From the NCBI GenBank assembly GCA_947652115.1, contig OX393568.1, positions 10,042,270-10,106,269 of the forward strand: a stretch of 64,000 bases of DNA, given 5' to 3'. Below the pieces are notes generated by a model. That model searched no databases and was not told where the DNA came from. It worked only from the letters and a program-made list of their open reading frames with translations. The stretch comes from Blastomussa wellsi (Eukaryota; Cnidaria; Anthozoa; Scleractinia; Plerogyridae). Each line of letters starts with the position of its first letter. The first letter of the stretch is position 1. Below are positions 32,785-43,214 of the stretch, one piece after another. The position numbers and the translations under genes are program-made.

Positions 32785-35700
32785 ATGGGTGACGAAGGTC
32801 AGGAACAGGAAAATAACACACAAAGAAGTAAAGCGGGAGTCCTTGCAAGCGTTCGGACGAGTGTGGGTGCCATGAACTTCAAGGGAGAACCGGGACAACG
32901 CGAGAAAGCATGGAAGCTGTGGCGAGATCGATTCGAGCGAGCTACGCGCTGGATGGCGGTGAGCGAGGAAGACAAACTCGACTTGTTTTTGTTGGTCGGT
33001 GGCGAAGAGCTGCAAAAGCTAGTGGAAACACTACCGGAACAGCCTACTACCTACGCGTCGCACATAGAGAAGTTCAACCAACACTTCGAGGCCCACCGGA
33101 ACAACACCTTGGAACTGTACAAACTCCTCAACATAGAGTGGCCTTCTGACTTACCATTTGCCGATTTTGAAACGAAGTGCAGGGAACAAGGGCTCCACTG
33201 CGAGTTTCCAATCACACTGGATAGCGCTATCATCATGTTGACGGTGGTAAAAACGAGTAACAGCGAGCTTCGCAACGAGTTGATCCGAAAGAATGGGGAT
33301 CTCAAATCGGTCCGTGAAACGGTGAAAGCATTTGAAATAGCCAAGGAGGGGAGTGAGATCGTAATAAGCGGTGAGTGTAAAGATAAAGAAGAAGAACAGC
33401 AGGTGCACACAAATCAAAGCAAAGAAGTGAATAAGATCACAAGGCCAGGACGGTATAGCATGAGGAATAGTACCCCAGACAGGGCCACAGGCAACCCAAC
33501 AACTAAACCCGTATGTACAGGATGTGGAAATGATGCTCACCCCAAAGGAAGTTTTTGCCCCGCAAAGGGAAAGAACTGTTTGAGATGCGGGGGAATCAAC
33601 CACTTTGCGAGAGTGTGTCCGGGCAAGAAAGGTTATCGCCCCGGCAAAGTCAGAGCCGTGGAGGCAGGACTAAAGCCTAGTGAGACTTGTGTGCAAGATG
33701 ACGCAGAGGAAACGGAAGATGTGTATCTTTACCAAGTGGTGCAGGGTAAATCGCGAAACCCTACAGTGACACTAGAAGTAAACAGCGTCCCAATCACACT
33801 ACACCTGGACACTCAAGCAGATGTTACGGTCATCACTGAAAAACATTTTGAGAGTCTCAAAAGTGCAAGCCGTCTGCAGCCAACCAAGGCGATCATAAGA
33901 AGTTATTCAGGGGATGGAACGGGACCAGTTTTGGAATTAGTTGGCTGTTTCTTTCCCACCATTAGCAGAAATCAAAAGAACATCCAGGAAATGGTCTACG
34001 TAGTCAAGGGTCGAGGGAACACGGCGCTCCTGAGTCGACAGGCAGCTGAAAATATGGGCCTCGTGGAATATCACATCGATCAGACCACAAAAGCACCGCA
34101 GCCGGTTCTGGGAGAGGAACGGCAAGCCATAAGAGACATGATCCAAGAGTATGAAGATGTTTTTACCGGCATCGGGAAACTTAAAGGGGTGACCGTAAAG
34201 CTGCATGTAGACCCCAAAGCCCCAGGAGCGGTGCAGAAACAGAGAAGAGTGTCTCTACCCTTGAAAGACAAGTTCGAGCAGATCCTGGACAAATGGCAAG
34301 ATTTAGACATCATAGAAGATGTAGGAGACGAGCCCACTGACTGGTGTAGTAACGTAGTTCTCACACCGAAGAAGGACGGTGAAAGCGTCAGGGCTAGCTT
34401 AGACATGACCGATGTGAACAAGTACATCAAGAGGACGAGGCACACCATACCTACCTTACGGGAACTGGAGACTAGGCTCAACGGCGCTAAATACTTCACG
34501 CACCTGGATATGAATGATGGTTACATGCAGCTTGAGCTGGCAGAAGAGAGCAGAAAGCTGACCACATTCTACACACACCGCGGGCTCAAGCGTTTCAAGA
34601 GGTTACACTTCGGGGTCAACAGCGCGGCAGAAATATTCAACGAAGAAGTGCGTAAAGTTGTGTCGCTGGAACCCAACGCCATCAGCATCTACGACGATAT
34701 ACTGATCTATGGGGCAACGCAGGACGAGCATGACCAGGCTCTGAAACATACACTGCAACTCTGGCGAGAACACGGGCTTACCCTCAGTATCAAGAAAAGT
34801 CGATTTAACCTACGAGCGGTCACGTTCTTTGGTAAAGTGTTTTCCAGTGAGGGAATCTCGCCGGATCCAAGCAAGGTGGCAGCGTTACAAGCAGCAGGCC
34901 CACCGGAATCGCAGGCAGAAGTGCGATCATTCTTGTTCTTCGCCGGCGCCAATGCCGACTTCATGCAAGGCTTCGCACAGGTCACAGCACCTCTAAGGGA
35001 ACTTATCAAGGACGGAGTTGAATTCCAGTGGACTCCGGATTGTCAGAAGGCGTTTGAGCAAGTGAAAGCAATGCTAACAGGAGACACGGTAATGGCGTAC
35101 TTCGATCCCCAACGCCAGACTAAATTAAAGACGGACGCAGGACCACAAGGCATAGCAGCCACCATGAAGCAGTACGACCCACAAGCAAAACGATGGAGGC
35201 CAGTCACGTACCGCTCGAGAGCTCTCACTGACACTGAGACGAGGTATTCACAGTTGGAGAAGGAAGCAAAGGCGGTAGAGTGGGGTGTGTTTGCCAATCA
35301 GATCTACTTGTACGGACTCCGGGACACATTCGACATTGACACTGATCACAAGCCCCTGGTGCCCCTGTTTGCGACCCACAAAACCACGGCACCGCTGAGG
35401 ATAGAAAGAATGAGAGTTCGTCTGCAAGGTTTCAACTATAGACTCAATTATGTTGCCGGCAAGAAGGCAGGAGCGGAGGCAAATGAGGCAGATTACAACT
35501 CCAGACACCCAGGGCCATCTGTGGCGCAAGACAACTTCGCAGATCACCAGGCAGAATGGACAGCCAGAGATGCAGAAGAAGTATTTGAGAAGGATATCAT
35601 GGCAGTAGTCCAGGCTTCGCTGCCAGACGCAGTATCGTGGGAAGAACTCCTTGAGCAAACGGGCCGGGATCCACAGTTAACAGAGCTGAAGAGCGCAATA

Positions 35701-36929
35701 GCCAGAGGGTATTTCACCACACAAGAACGAAAAACTCTGGGACCACAGTTCGACCCAGTCTTCACAGAGTTAGCCGTAGTAGGGGGACTGGTGGTGAGAG
35801 GAGCTCGCATAGTGGTACCCAGTACACTAAGAGATAAGGTGGTCCGGCTCGCCCATGAAGGACACCAAGGGGTCACAAAGACAAAGGAGTACCTCAGAAC
35901 CAGGGTATGGTTTCCGGGTTTGGACAGAATGGTGGAAGCATGTATCCAGCACTGTCATCCGTGCCAAGTGGTAACGTCGTCTTACGAACGCGAACCACTG
36001 CGAATGACCCCTTTACCAAGCGAGCCCTGGAAGGAAGTAGCCATGGACTTTTGGGGGCCAATCAACACGGGCGAGTATCTGCTTGTAGTGGTATGCAAAC
36101 AGTCAAGATGGGCAGAGGTGGAGTTCGTCAGTGGCACTAGCGCACGGGCAGTAATACCGAAGCTGGACCGGATTTTCTCATCACTTGGAATACCAGTGTC
36201 GGTGGACAGTGACAACGGGCCTCCATTCAGCGGGCAAGAGTTTGAAGATTTCAGCAAGTACTTGGGCTTCAAACATGAACGCAAGACACCTCGGAATCCC
36301 CAGGCCAATGGAGAAGCCGAGCAGTTTATGAGGGTGCTGAAGAAGCTCTACCAGATATGCAGGCTGACCGGACAGAATTTTAAGCAAGAAGTACACAGAT
36401 TCCTGCGCTCTTATCGTGCAACACCGCATTGCACTACCAAACTTGCCCCGGCAGAACTGATGTTCCCCAGCCGCAAGTTCCGCACCAGACTACCGGTGGG
36501 TGTGATCCCACGCCAGCTGGATTTCGAGGAGCTGTACCAGCGTGATCTAGAGAAAAAGATGCAGATGAAAGCCTATGCCGACAACAAGAAAGTTGTGAAA
36601 ACGTCCGACATTCAGATGGGGGACACAGTGCTGGTCAAACAGGACGCCCGCAGGAAAGCCACCCCGCCATTTGAAGAAGAGCCGCTGAAGGTTCAGTATC
36701 GGAAAGGATCCCAGGTGGTGGCCAAAAGGAAGGATGGAAGTACCATAACAAGGTCAACAGCACACTTCAAAAGGGTGCCCTACCAGTCCAATGGGGAAAC
36801 AGAAAGATCTACGCCAGCCGCAGAAACTGATGCACCTACTCATGATCCAGCTGAGCCACCTCAGGACACGGATCTTACCAACGGAGTGCAGCAGCCTGAT
36901 GCAGATTATACGCGTCCTAGGGGAGTCAC
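32785..36929 (+). CDS. Gypsy-A gag-pol polyprotein (3' end displaced by Gypsy-B)
   Basis: A single uninterrupted frame from ATG 32785 (an earlier ATG at 32773 meets a stop at once). Domains in order: gag, with a Cys/His knuckle pair (CTGCGNDAHPKGSFC, CLRCGGINHFARVC, about residues 248-282); protease (HLDTQADVTVI, about 345); RT with IYDDILIYG (about 635); RNase H (KTDAGPQGIA about 775, DTDHKPL about 853); integrase, with zinc region HEGHQG...HCHPC (about 1020-1060) and core AMDFWGP, DSDNGPP and E in NGEAEQF (about 1085-1190). The open frame runs 18 codons into the Gypsy-B LTR. The true C-terminus continues at 41490 and stops near 41633. Odd: the protease has DTQ where DTG/DSG is expected. Confidence 0.92.
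36925..36929. repeat. Gypsy-B target-site duplication, left
   Basis: GTCAC, matching 41485-41489. Confidence 0.85.
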
Positions 36930-37088
36930 TGTAGTGTTGTTAAGCCACAAAGACAGCCACAAAGGCTTAAAACATACGGTTTAATGGAGTACACACAGTA
37001 CACGCTCCAACACTCTATTTTCCCCCGCTCTCTCTCTGTCCCGGATGTATATTCTTACATATGCAACCGCTGTCCTCAATACACTACA
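36930..37088 (-). repeat. Gypsy-B 3' LTR
   Basis: 159 bp, TGTAG...CTACA on the plus strand. It matches 41326-41484 with two differences near the right end (AATACACTACA against AATAAACTGCA). A purine tract (complement of TCCCTTTCTTTCTTC, about 37089-37103) abuts it, as expected for the 3' LTR of a minus-strand element. Confidence 0.9.
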
Positions 37089-37267
37089 TCCCTTTCTTTC
37101 TTCGCTTGGATACTTAATCAAAAACTAAAGTTCATTTCATGTTCTTATGCTCAAATGTTCACAAGTCACACTAGCCATAAACATGGCCTTGCTGTTTAGT
37201 TCATAAAACAATGCTCCAATGTCACCTGTTCAACACAACAACGAATATCATATGACTGCAAATATCA

Positions 37268-40200
37268 CTAGTTTAAGTATAGAACATAATCGTTCAGAGC
37301 CTTCGGACGGCTCGAAATTCGAGTGGACCTTCTCAATGGCTGCTCAGCTGCAGGCTTAGCATTCTGCGGTTTAGCATCCTGTAGCGACATCTGTTCTTTC
37401 TCAGCTGTAGGGTGAGCAATCTGAGGTTCAGCATCCTGTAGAGGTGTCTCCTGTTCTTTCTGATCTGCCTTATTAAAGAGCTTAATATGCTGAAGGTTGC
37501 GCTTGTACTGAACACCTTGTTGTGATTGCAACATCACTTGGTCCCCATAACGAGATACCACCTCGTATGGCTCCTTTTCGTAGCAAGGTGACAACTTATT
37601 TTCTTTCTTCTTCTCAAGCAGGACAGTGTCCCCTTCTCTCACATTTCGGTCTCTGGCATGAAACTTCTTGTCAACATAGTCCTTGCTGGACTGCTTTCTC
37701 TCGGTGTCCCGATCACGGACAGCTTGGTCGCTAACTTCCTTTTCCTCGTCAACATCAACTAGCTCAGGCATTTTGGTTGTTAGCTTCCTTCTAAACAGTA
37801 ACTCAGCAGGGCTTTTTCCTGTAGTTGAATGTGGTGTGGACCTGTATGCCAAAAGAAACCGGTTTAGCTCCTCTCTCCAATTTTTGCCTTCTGCATGGGC
37901 TGCTCTCATGGACTTCAGAAGTGACCTATTTTGTCTTTCTACTTCGCCGTTAGCTCTTGGCCATAGGGGTGTCGTGTAACGGTGCTCAATCCCCATTTCT
38001 CTCAGATACTCTTCTACTTCTTTGGACACGAGATTTGAGCCATTGTCGGTACGGAGACCTTTAGGTATCCCATGTCTTGCAAATTGGGCATCCAGGCAAT
38101 GAATAATGGTTTTGCTGGAGGTTGTTCGGATGACATCGACTTCCATCCACCGACTGTAATAATCGACGAGAACTAACAGGTGTTCTCCAGAAGGTAATGG
38201 ACCCATTAGATCCACAGCTACCTCTTCCCATGGTTGGTTGGGTAATGGTGTCGGTTTTACTGGTGGTGGTGGAACGTTCTTGGTAACCACTTGACATCCG
38301 TAACACTCTGCGCATCTTCTCTCTGCATCACGATCCATTGCAGGCCACCAGACCTTTGTTCGAAGTCTCTCCTTTGTTTTTACGACTCCCTGGTGTCCTT
38401 CGTGGGCCAAACTGACAACTCTCTTGCGAAGTGATTGGGGTATAACAATTCTTGTTCCCCGAAGAATTACATGACCAATGAAGGTCAACTCATTGCGAAC
38501 TGGCAAATACGACTTAGGAGCACTGTCCCAATTTCCTTCTATGAGGCAATTTCTGACTGCTTGCAACTCTGAATCTTGTGCCGAGACCCGTTCAATCTCT
38601 TTTATTCTCAATGCAGTAGGGACAGCATGCAGTGCTACCAAGCGTACATAACCATCATCTTTCAGGTACTGATCTGAGGCTGGTATCTTTGTCAGTCGAG
38701 AAAGTGCATCAGCGATATTCTTTCTTGAAGGCACATAACAAACTTGATAGTTGTACGGCTGCAGACGCAGAACCCAGCGCTCTATTCTGGCTGAAGGTTT
38801 AGACTTCCTCGAGTAGATGACTTTAAGTGCTGTCACGAGATCAAACTGCGGGAGCCCATACAAGTAGAGGTGGAAGCGTTCACACGCCCAGACTAAGGCT
38901 AGTGCTTCTTTTTCTGTCTGACTATAACGGCGCTCCACTTGAATCAAACTTCGACTGGCATAACAAACAGCACGACTTTCCCCATTCTTCTCTTGCACCA
39001 GCACAGCACCAAGACCAACTGGACTTGCGTCAGCAATAACACGGGTAGGCGCATCCTTATCAAAGTAAGCCAGGACTGGTGCACTTGCAACTTGACTCTT
39101 CAATTTCTGAAATGACTGCTCCTGTTCCTTGCTCCACACGAATGGTTCTCCTTTTCTTGCAAGTTTTCTGAGGGGATCAGCAGTGGTAGCGAAATCAGGT
39201 AAAAACCTGGCACTAAATCCTACAAGTCCTAAGAAGCTACGAACTTCTGAAGGTGTCTGTGGCTGACTTGCTTCAGCAACGGCTCTGACTTTTTCCTCAG
39301 TAGGTCCGACGCCATGCTTGCTAAGCAAAAGACCCATGAACACAACTCTGTTCATCCTGAAGGTGCATTTTTCTGCATTCACAGTTAACTGCTTCTCACT
39401 AAGACGCTGCAGCACACTGTGTAAGTTCTTATCATGTTCCTCTGTGTCTCGACCATGAACAATAAGATCATCTGCTATATTTGCCACTCCCTGTAGACCT
39501 GCCATTGACTGGGTGATAATATGCTGGTACTTCTCTGGTGCGGCATTAACACCAAAGCTCAAACGCTTGTACCGGAATATACCGTCATGGGTGGCGAAAG
39601 CAGTGATATCCCTTGAATCAGGATCCAACTCGATTTGGTGAAAACCCCACCGCAAATCTAATTTTGAGAACACGCCACTCCCATTTAGGCTCTCGAGGAC
39701 TTCATCTATGGTCGGTATGGGCAGCCTCTCCCGGGTAATTGCTTCGTTAGCTCTTCGCATGTCGACGCATAACCTTATGTCCCCTGACGCTTTTGGTGCG
39801 ACAACGACCGGGCTCACCCATGCCGTAGGCCCCTCGACTTTCTCAATTATGTCCTTTTCAAGGAGTTCATTAACCTTCATGGTTACCTTGTCTTTAAGGG
39901 AGAAAGGCACTCTTCGCATCTTTTGAACCACTGGAGTTAGACTTGGATCAACATGTAGCTTTAGCTGATAATCTTTGAGTTTTCCAATGCCATGAAACAC
40001 ACTGGGGTATTTTGTTTTGAGTTGCCCCACAAAATTATCATCAACAGTGTTACAGTCCCCTGACCCAATAGTTCCCGCTGGATCCACATGAAGGATTCCA
40101 AGCTCTGTGGCAGTTGAACATCCCAGCAAACAACGCCCCGTTTTAACAACAATGAAATCTGCCACAATCTTTGATTTAGATACTGAAATTTCAGTTTGAA

Positions 40201-41311
40201 ACCGGCCCTCAACTTTGACCTCTTGACCTCCATAGGCATACAATCTCTTGGTACAGGGCTGTAATTCAATCTTTAGCCCCTGATGTTTCAGTTCCTGTAC
40301 AGTATCTTTACTGATAAGGTTACTTGCAGAACCAGAATCAATTAACACTTCTCTGCTGATTCCACCAATGTTCACAGAGATCACTGGCTCAGCAGAATTC
40401 GACAAAGCACATGTCTGTTCTTCTATAGTAAAAGCAAATGTGTCATCCTCACCTGACTGCTCAAAATCCTCGACAACATTGGCCTGTCTTCCTTTACCAC
40501 GACGCTGTTGTCTACCTCCCTGTTGTTTGGTGGTGTCTTGTTTTCCAGACTTCGGATTTCCTCCCCCTTTGCAACAGCTAGCATAATGACCATATTTCCC
40601 ACATTTACTGCACTTCCGACCTCGAGCTGGACAACCCTTGCTTTGAGCAAAGTGACCTTCTTTACCACAATTAAAACAAACACTTTTTCCTTTGGATCCG
40701 TGCCCAAACTTTTCCTCAACCACATTAGCACCTGTTCCAACTTCTTGCTTTGGCGTGACCATTTGACTTGCTTGTTCACGCGAGGCTTCCCACTTTCGAA
40801 CTTTATCCATTGCAGCATCCAGAGTAATATTATTGACCTCAAGTAATTTCTTCTTTAGCTCAACATCAGGCAACTTTTCGATCAATTGGTCTCGCAAATT
40901 TTCCTCCAAAGCCCCTCCAAAATTGCAATGACGAGCTTGTTTACGTAAACGAACCATGAACTTGTCAGCGGTCTCCCCTTGTGTCGGCGCAAGTTGACGA
41001 AAAACATGTCGCTCGTACGGCACATTGTCCTCCGCTCGAAAATGAGCATCCAGTTTTCGCAGACACACAATATATTCATTATCCTCGTCCGCATTCACCG
41101 GTCCAGGGTCTGGCAGATCCTCGTAAATATCCTGCACTTCCATGCCCGCCAAATGAAGCAATTGGGCCTTTTTTCTCGAAAGATTCGTGATTCCTTTGCC
41201 ATCGGTGTAATACTGATACGAACGTTTCCACTGTCGCCACCGTTCGGCGACCTGAGAGGAAGATCCTGTTAAATCTAGAGGCGGCAATGCTCTCTCCACT
41301 GAATTCGACAT
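37268..41311 (-). CDS. Gypsy-B gag-pol polyprotein
   Basis: Uninterrupted frame of about 1347 codons from ATG 41311 (MSNSVERALPP), 15 bp inside the LTR boundary. Domains: gag with two Cys/His knuckles (CFNCGKEGHF...C, CSKCGKYGHYASC, about residues 212-250); protease with LIDSGSASNLI (about 325); RT with IADDLIVHG (about 620); RNase H starting VIADASPVGLG; integrase with HEGHQG...CAECYGC and core AVDLMGP, RTDNGSN and E in NGEVERQ. Odd: in RNase H the usual TDHKAL is TALK (FDLVTALKVIY), an in-frame loss of three codons that removes a catalytic Asp. The enzyme is therefore probably defective although the frame is open. Confidence 0.94.
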   Translation of the reverse strand: MSNSVERALPPLDLTGSSSQVAERWRQWKRSYQYYTDGKGITNLSRKKAQLLHLAGMEVQDIYEDLPDPGPVNADEDNEYIVCLRKLDAHFRAEDNVPYERHVFRQLAPTQGETADKFMVRLRKQARHCNFGGALEENLRDQLIEKLPDVELKKKLLEVNNITLDAAMDKVRKWEASREQASQMVTPKQEVGTGANVVEEKFGHGSKGKSVCFNCGKEGHFAQSKGCPARGRKCSKCGKYGHYASCCKGGGNPKSGKQDTTKQQGGRQQRRGKGRQANVVEDFEQSGEDDTFAFTIEEQTCALSNSAEPVISVNIGGISREVLIDSGSASNLISKDTVQELKHQGLKIELQPCTKRLYAYGGQEVKVEGRFQTEISVSKSKIVADFIVVKTGRCLLGCSTATELGILHVDPAGTIGSGDCNTVDDNFVGQLKTKYPSVFHGIGKLKDYQLKLHVDPSLTPVVQKMRRVPFSLKDKVTMKVNELLEKDIIEKVEGPTAWVSPVVVAPKASGDIRLCVDMRRANEAITRERLPIPTIDEVLESLNGSGVFSKLDLRWGFHQIELDPDSRDITAFATHDGIFRYKRLSFGVNAAPEKYQHIITQSMAGLQGVANIADDLIVHGRDTEEHDKNLHSVLQRLSEKQLTVNAEKCTFRMNRVVFMGLLLSKHGVGPTEEKVRAVAEASQPQTPSEVRSFLGLVGFSARFLPDFATTADPLRKLARKGEPFVWSKEQEQSFQKLKSQVASAPVLAYFDKDAPTRVIADASPVGLGAVLVQEKNGESRAVCYASRSLIQVERRYSQTEKEALALVWACERFHLYLYGLPQFDLVTALKVIYSRKSKPSARIERWVLRLQPYNYQVCYVPSRKNIADALSRLTKIPASDQYLKDDGYVRLVALHAVPTALRIKEIERVSAQDSELQAVRNCLIEGNWDSAPKSYLPVRNELTFIGHVILRGTRIVIPQSLRKRVVSLAHEGHQGVVKTKERLRTKVWWPAMDRDAERRCAECYGCQVVTKNVPPPPVKPTPLPNQPWEEVAVDLMGPLPSGEHLLVLVDYYSRWMEVDVIRTTSSKTIIHCLDAQFARHGIPKGLRTDNGSNLVSKEVEEYLREMGIEHRYTTPLWPRANGEVERQNRSLLKSMRAAHAEGKNWREELNRFLLAYRSTPHSTTGKSPAELLFRRKLTTKMPELVDVDEEKEVSDQAVRDRDTERKQSSKDYVDKKFHARDRNVREGDTVLLEKKKENKLSPCYEKEPYEVVSRYGDQVMLQSQQGVQYKRNLQHIKLFNKADQKEQETPLQDAEPQIAHPTAEKEQMSLQDAKPQNAKPAAEQPLRRSTRISSRPKALNDYVLYLN

Positions 41312-41325
41312 CCTCGTCGCCAATT

Positions 41326-41484
41326 TGTAGTGTTGTTAAGCCACAAAGACAGCCACAAAGGCTTAAAACATACGGTTTAATGGAGTACACACAGTACACG
41401 CTCCAACACTCTATTTTCCCCCGCTCTCTCTCTGTCCCGGATGTATATTCTTACATATGCAACCGCTGTCCTCAATAAACTGCA
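41326..41484 (-). repeat. Gypsy-B 5' LTR
   Basis: 159 bp. The partner is 36930-37088. On the element's strand it ends ...CACTACA, and the primer-binding region TTGGCGACGAGGAT begins 2 nt later. Confidence 0.9.
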
Positions 41485-41489
41485 GTCAC
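41485..41489. repeat. Gypsy-B target-site duplication, right
   Basis: GTCAC, matching 36925-36929. Confidence 0.85.
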
Positions 41490-41636
41490 GAACTGTCCAT
41501 CTGATCGCTCAGTTGAACCAAATCAACCGGCTACCCCAACGCAAACGGGAGGACCGAGTGCGAGGCTGCGGAGGAGCGTGGGCGAGTATCTCCGAGACAA
41601 GTACCCGGACTGTGTGCTACCAGATAAGATTTGATG
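41490..41636 (+). pseudogene. Displaced C-terminus of Gypsy-A pol
   Basis: Discounting Gypsy-B and one TSD copy, the Gypsy-A frame continues here for about 48 codons. It is Pro/Arg-rich with a final GEYLRDKYPDC segment, and stops at a TGA near 41634. Gypsy-A was thus open to its natural end before Gypsy-B inserted. Confidence 0.72.
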
Positions 41637-41721
41637 AAGGAACATTCTCACTTTACAATTTGTTGTGTTTACTATGAGTTTATCAGCATTAGCCCTCACT
41701 ATTTTGTATGCATGGAGGGAG

Positions 41722-41856
41722 TGTAGTATCCTAACCGGCAGAGACTGGCCACCAGTGCGGCTCACTAAGAACACTGGGACTCCTAGGCTTGGTTACCTAG
41801 TTAGTAAGACAGCATGGCTGACAGCCGATCAAAGTATCTATCGTTTATCTATTAAA
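41722..41856 (+). repeat. Gypsy-A 3' LTR
   Basis: 135-bp partner of 32627-32761, preceded by a purine-rich tract (GGAGGGAG, 41714-41721) and followed by TSD AATAT (41857-41861). Confidence 0.9.
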
Positions 41857-42323
41857 AATATTATCATTTAAGTGTAAACCACAACTCGCTAAAGGTTCCA
41901 CAATCGTTTGTTTTAACTGTTCGTATTTGGGGCAACCCCAAGTTTCTAAATCGAGGCAAGGAATGTTCAGTTTGTTTAACAAGTCTTTTTCAACATGACC
42001 TCCTTTGTAGGCTACCAAAGTTCTTTCCTCCGTCTTGCATTGGTTGTACAATAGCAGTAAGACAATATCTGCTTGATCTTGCTCATAAGCTCTCTCTTGG
42101 TAACGGGGTTGATAAGTGAGTCCGTGTATTTTATGTTTTGCAAAGGTCACTGTTTTTTATCCTTGTGAGACAAGTCTTTGAATGTTGCTGGTTGGAAGAA
42201 AGCATGGCGGCCAAAGTGTTTATTCCAAGAGTAATAACCCATTTCACGCACTTGAAATTTCTTTTGCACAAAGAATCCCTCTAAGTCTATGACGAGACAT
42301 ACGCTGTCTTTGACAGAAGCCAT
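41857..42323 (-). pseudogene. Exonuclease-like gene of the virus-like element (split by Gypsy-A)
   Basis: Start ATG at 42323, with MASVKDSVCLVIDLEGFF. IDLEGF resembles the first motif (D-x-E) of DEDD-type exonucleases, and a later ADIVLLLLYNQC and DLETWGCPKY keep the look of an RNase H-like fold. One frameshift near 42150 separates the first 55 codons from the rest. The 3' end was carried left by Gypsy-A and continues at 32621-32559, giving an original length of about 180 codons. I associate this family with virus-like elements of cnidarian genomes. Exonuclease function is inferred from one motif. Neighbouring minus-strand genes upstream suggest an operon-like cluster of the element. Confidence 0.55.
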
Positions 42324-42434
42324 GCTGTTCGAGACTGAAAAGTCAATGTCTCTAGAGTTAAGTTTATGGTATTTTTAGAACCAATCAACGTTCTCGACGT
42401 GGATTGTCTTGATTGGTCTAGTTTACATTGGTGA

Positions 42435-42800
42435 CTAGTGATCGTGTGGTCTTCTGTTTCCCGCAATACGATCACACCTCCAACGATCTTTTTCACTTTG
42501 TTCCCTGAACTTGGCCATGACGCGTAACTTGTACAGGTCTTCACGTAATTTTCTTTCTTTTCTTGGATCGAAAAGACGCCCTTTCAATTCCCGCGGAAAT
42601 TCAACGATGTCGGGATGGTCTGTTATGCAGAAAATGTTGACCTCTTGGCATTCGTCCCACAACTCTTGGTCAAAGGGGGTACCAGGTTCGGGGATCACGT
42701 GATCTCTCACTATCCGCTCATCGGTTAGATTGCTTCTCGTAGGGAAGTTGTTGCACCCAATCGGACAAATAATTCTGCCTGTCGGGTTTGAATAATTCAT
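42435..42800 (-). pseudogene. Unknown minus-strand ORF overlapping the zinc-finger gene
   Basis: 121 codons. Recognisable features are a Cys pair near the start (CPIGCNNFP) and a mixed-charge segment (PRELKGRLFDPRKERKLRED). It overlaps, in another frame, the last part of the zinc-finger gene remnant at 43214-42718. One of the two overlapping frames may be the continuation of the other after a frameshift. I cannot assign a function. Coding character is supported by composition only. Confidence 0.4.
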
Positions 42801-43214
42801 GAGGTCGTGGGTTACCTGCGTGATTGGAGGGGTGTTGGTTCTCTAATAGCCAGGCCATCACTTTCTTATTCGGAGTTTGATCGACCCACTGCAAGAACTT
42901 GCAGTTACGTTTGGGCAATTGAAGAAGAGACGTCCGGGTTTTTTTTAAGATTGAGACTGGGACATTCTCAAGGGACGTTCACAGTAGCACTGCATTTTAT
43001 CCAATTCGTTCTCCAGATACAACTCATTAAATTGACGTTCTGCCGAATCTATGTAATACTCTTCACAAACCACACCACAGGATACGAAACACTTGGCAAC
43101 GGGCCACTTGTAATACTCCCATTCCCCGTACTTTGTGACAGTCTTTTTCTTCCGTAAAACCTCAGACTCGTGTAGTGGGCAACGGTACAAGATCTCAGTA
43201 TCTACTCTTGCCAT
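42718..43214 (-). pseudogene. GRF-type zinc-finger protein gene, frameshifted
   Basis: Start ATG 43214. A first Cys cluster (YRCPLHESEVLR; CFVSCGVVCEEYY) is followed by an acidic helical segment. Then, at residues 75-90, CYCERPLRMSQSQ and, after a frameshift near 42945, a CKFLQWVDQTP segment. CxC...C...FxxW is the layout of GRF zinc fingers, which bind single-stranded DNA in topoisomerases and nucleases. After it come HELFKPDRQNYLSDW and a stop near 42718. It lies on the same strand as the exonuclease-like gene. The role is unknown; a nucleic-acid-binding part in replication or packaging would fit. Confidence 0.5.

Larger units (their letters stand above)
36930..41484 (-). mobile_element. Gypsy-B, nested in Gypsy-A
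   Basis: A 4.56-kb Ty3/Gypsy element on the minus strand with 159-bp LTRs and TSD GTCAC on both sides. The coding frame is uninterrupted. It belongs to a lineage close to Gypsy-A: both have short LTRs and the same primer-binding context TTGGCGACGAGGAT. It must be younger than Gypsy-A because it interrupts it. Confidence 0.95.
32627..41856 (+). mobile_element. Gypsy-A, carrying Gypsy-B inside it
   Basis: A Ty3/Gypsy retrotransposon with 135-bp LTRs, 5-bp TSD AATAT and a single gag-pol frame. A second Gypsy (36930-41484, minus strand) is inserted near the 3' end of its pol frame. Without the insert and one TSD copy the element is about 4.67 kb. LTRs differ at about 1 of 135 positions, so the insertion is recent. 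It lies in the 3' part of the exonuclease-like gene of the virus-like element. Confidence 0.93.

Noticed and set aside
36930..36984. Natural C-terminus of Gypsy-A pol at 36984
   Set aside because: The last 18 codons lie in the Gypsy-B LTR. The real frame continues at 41490.
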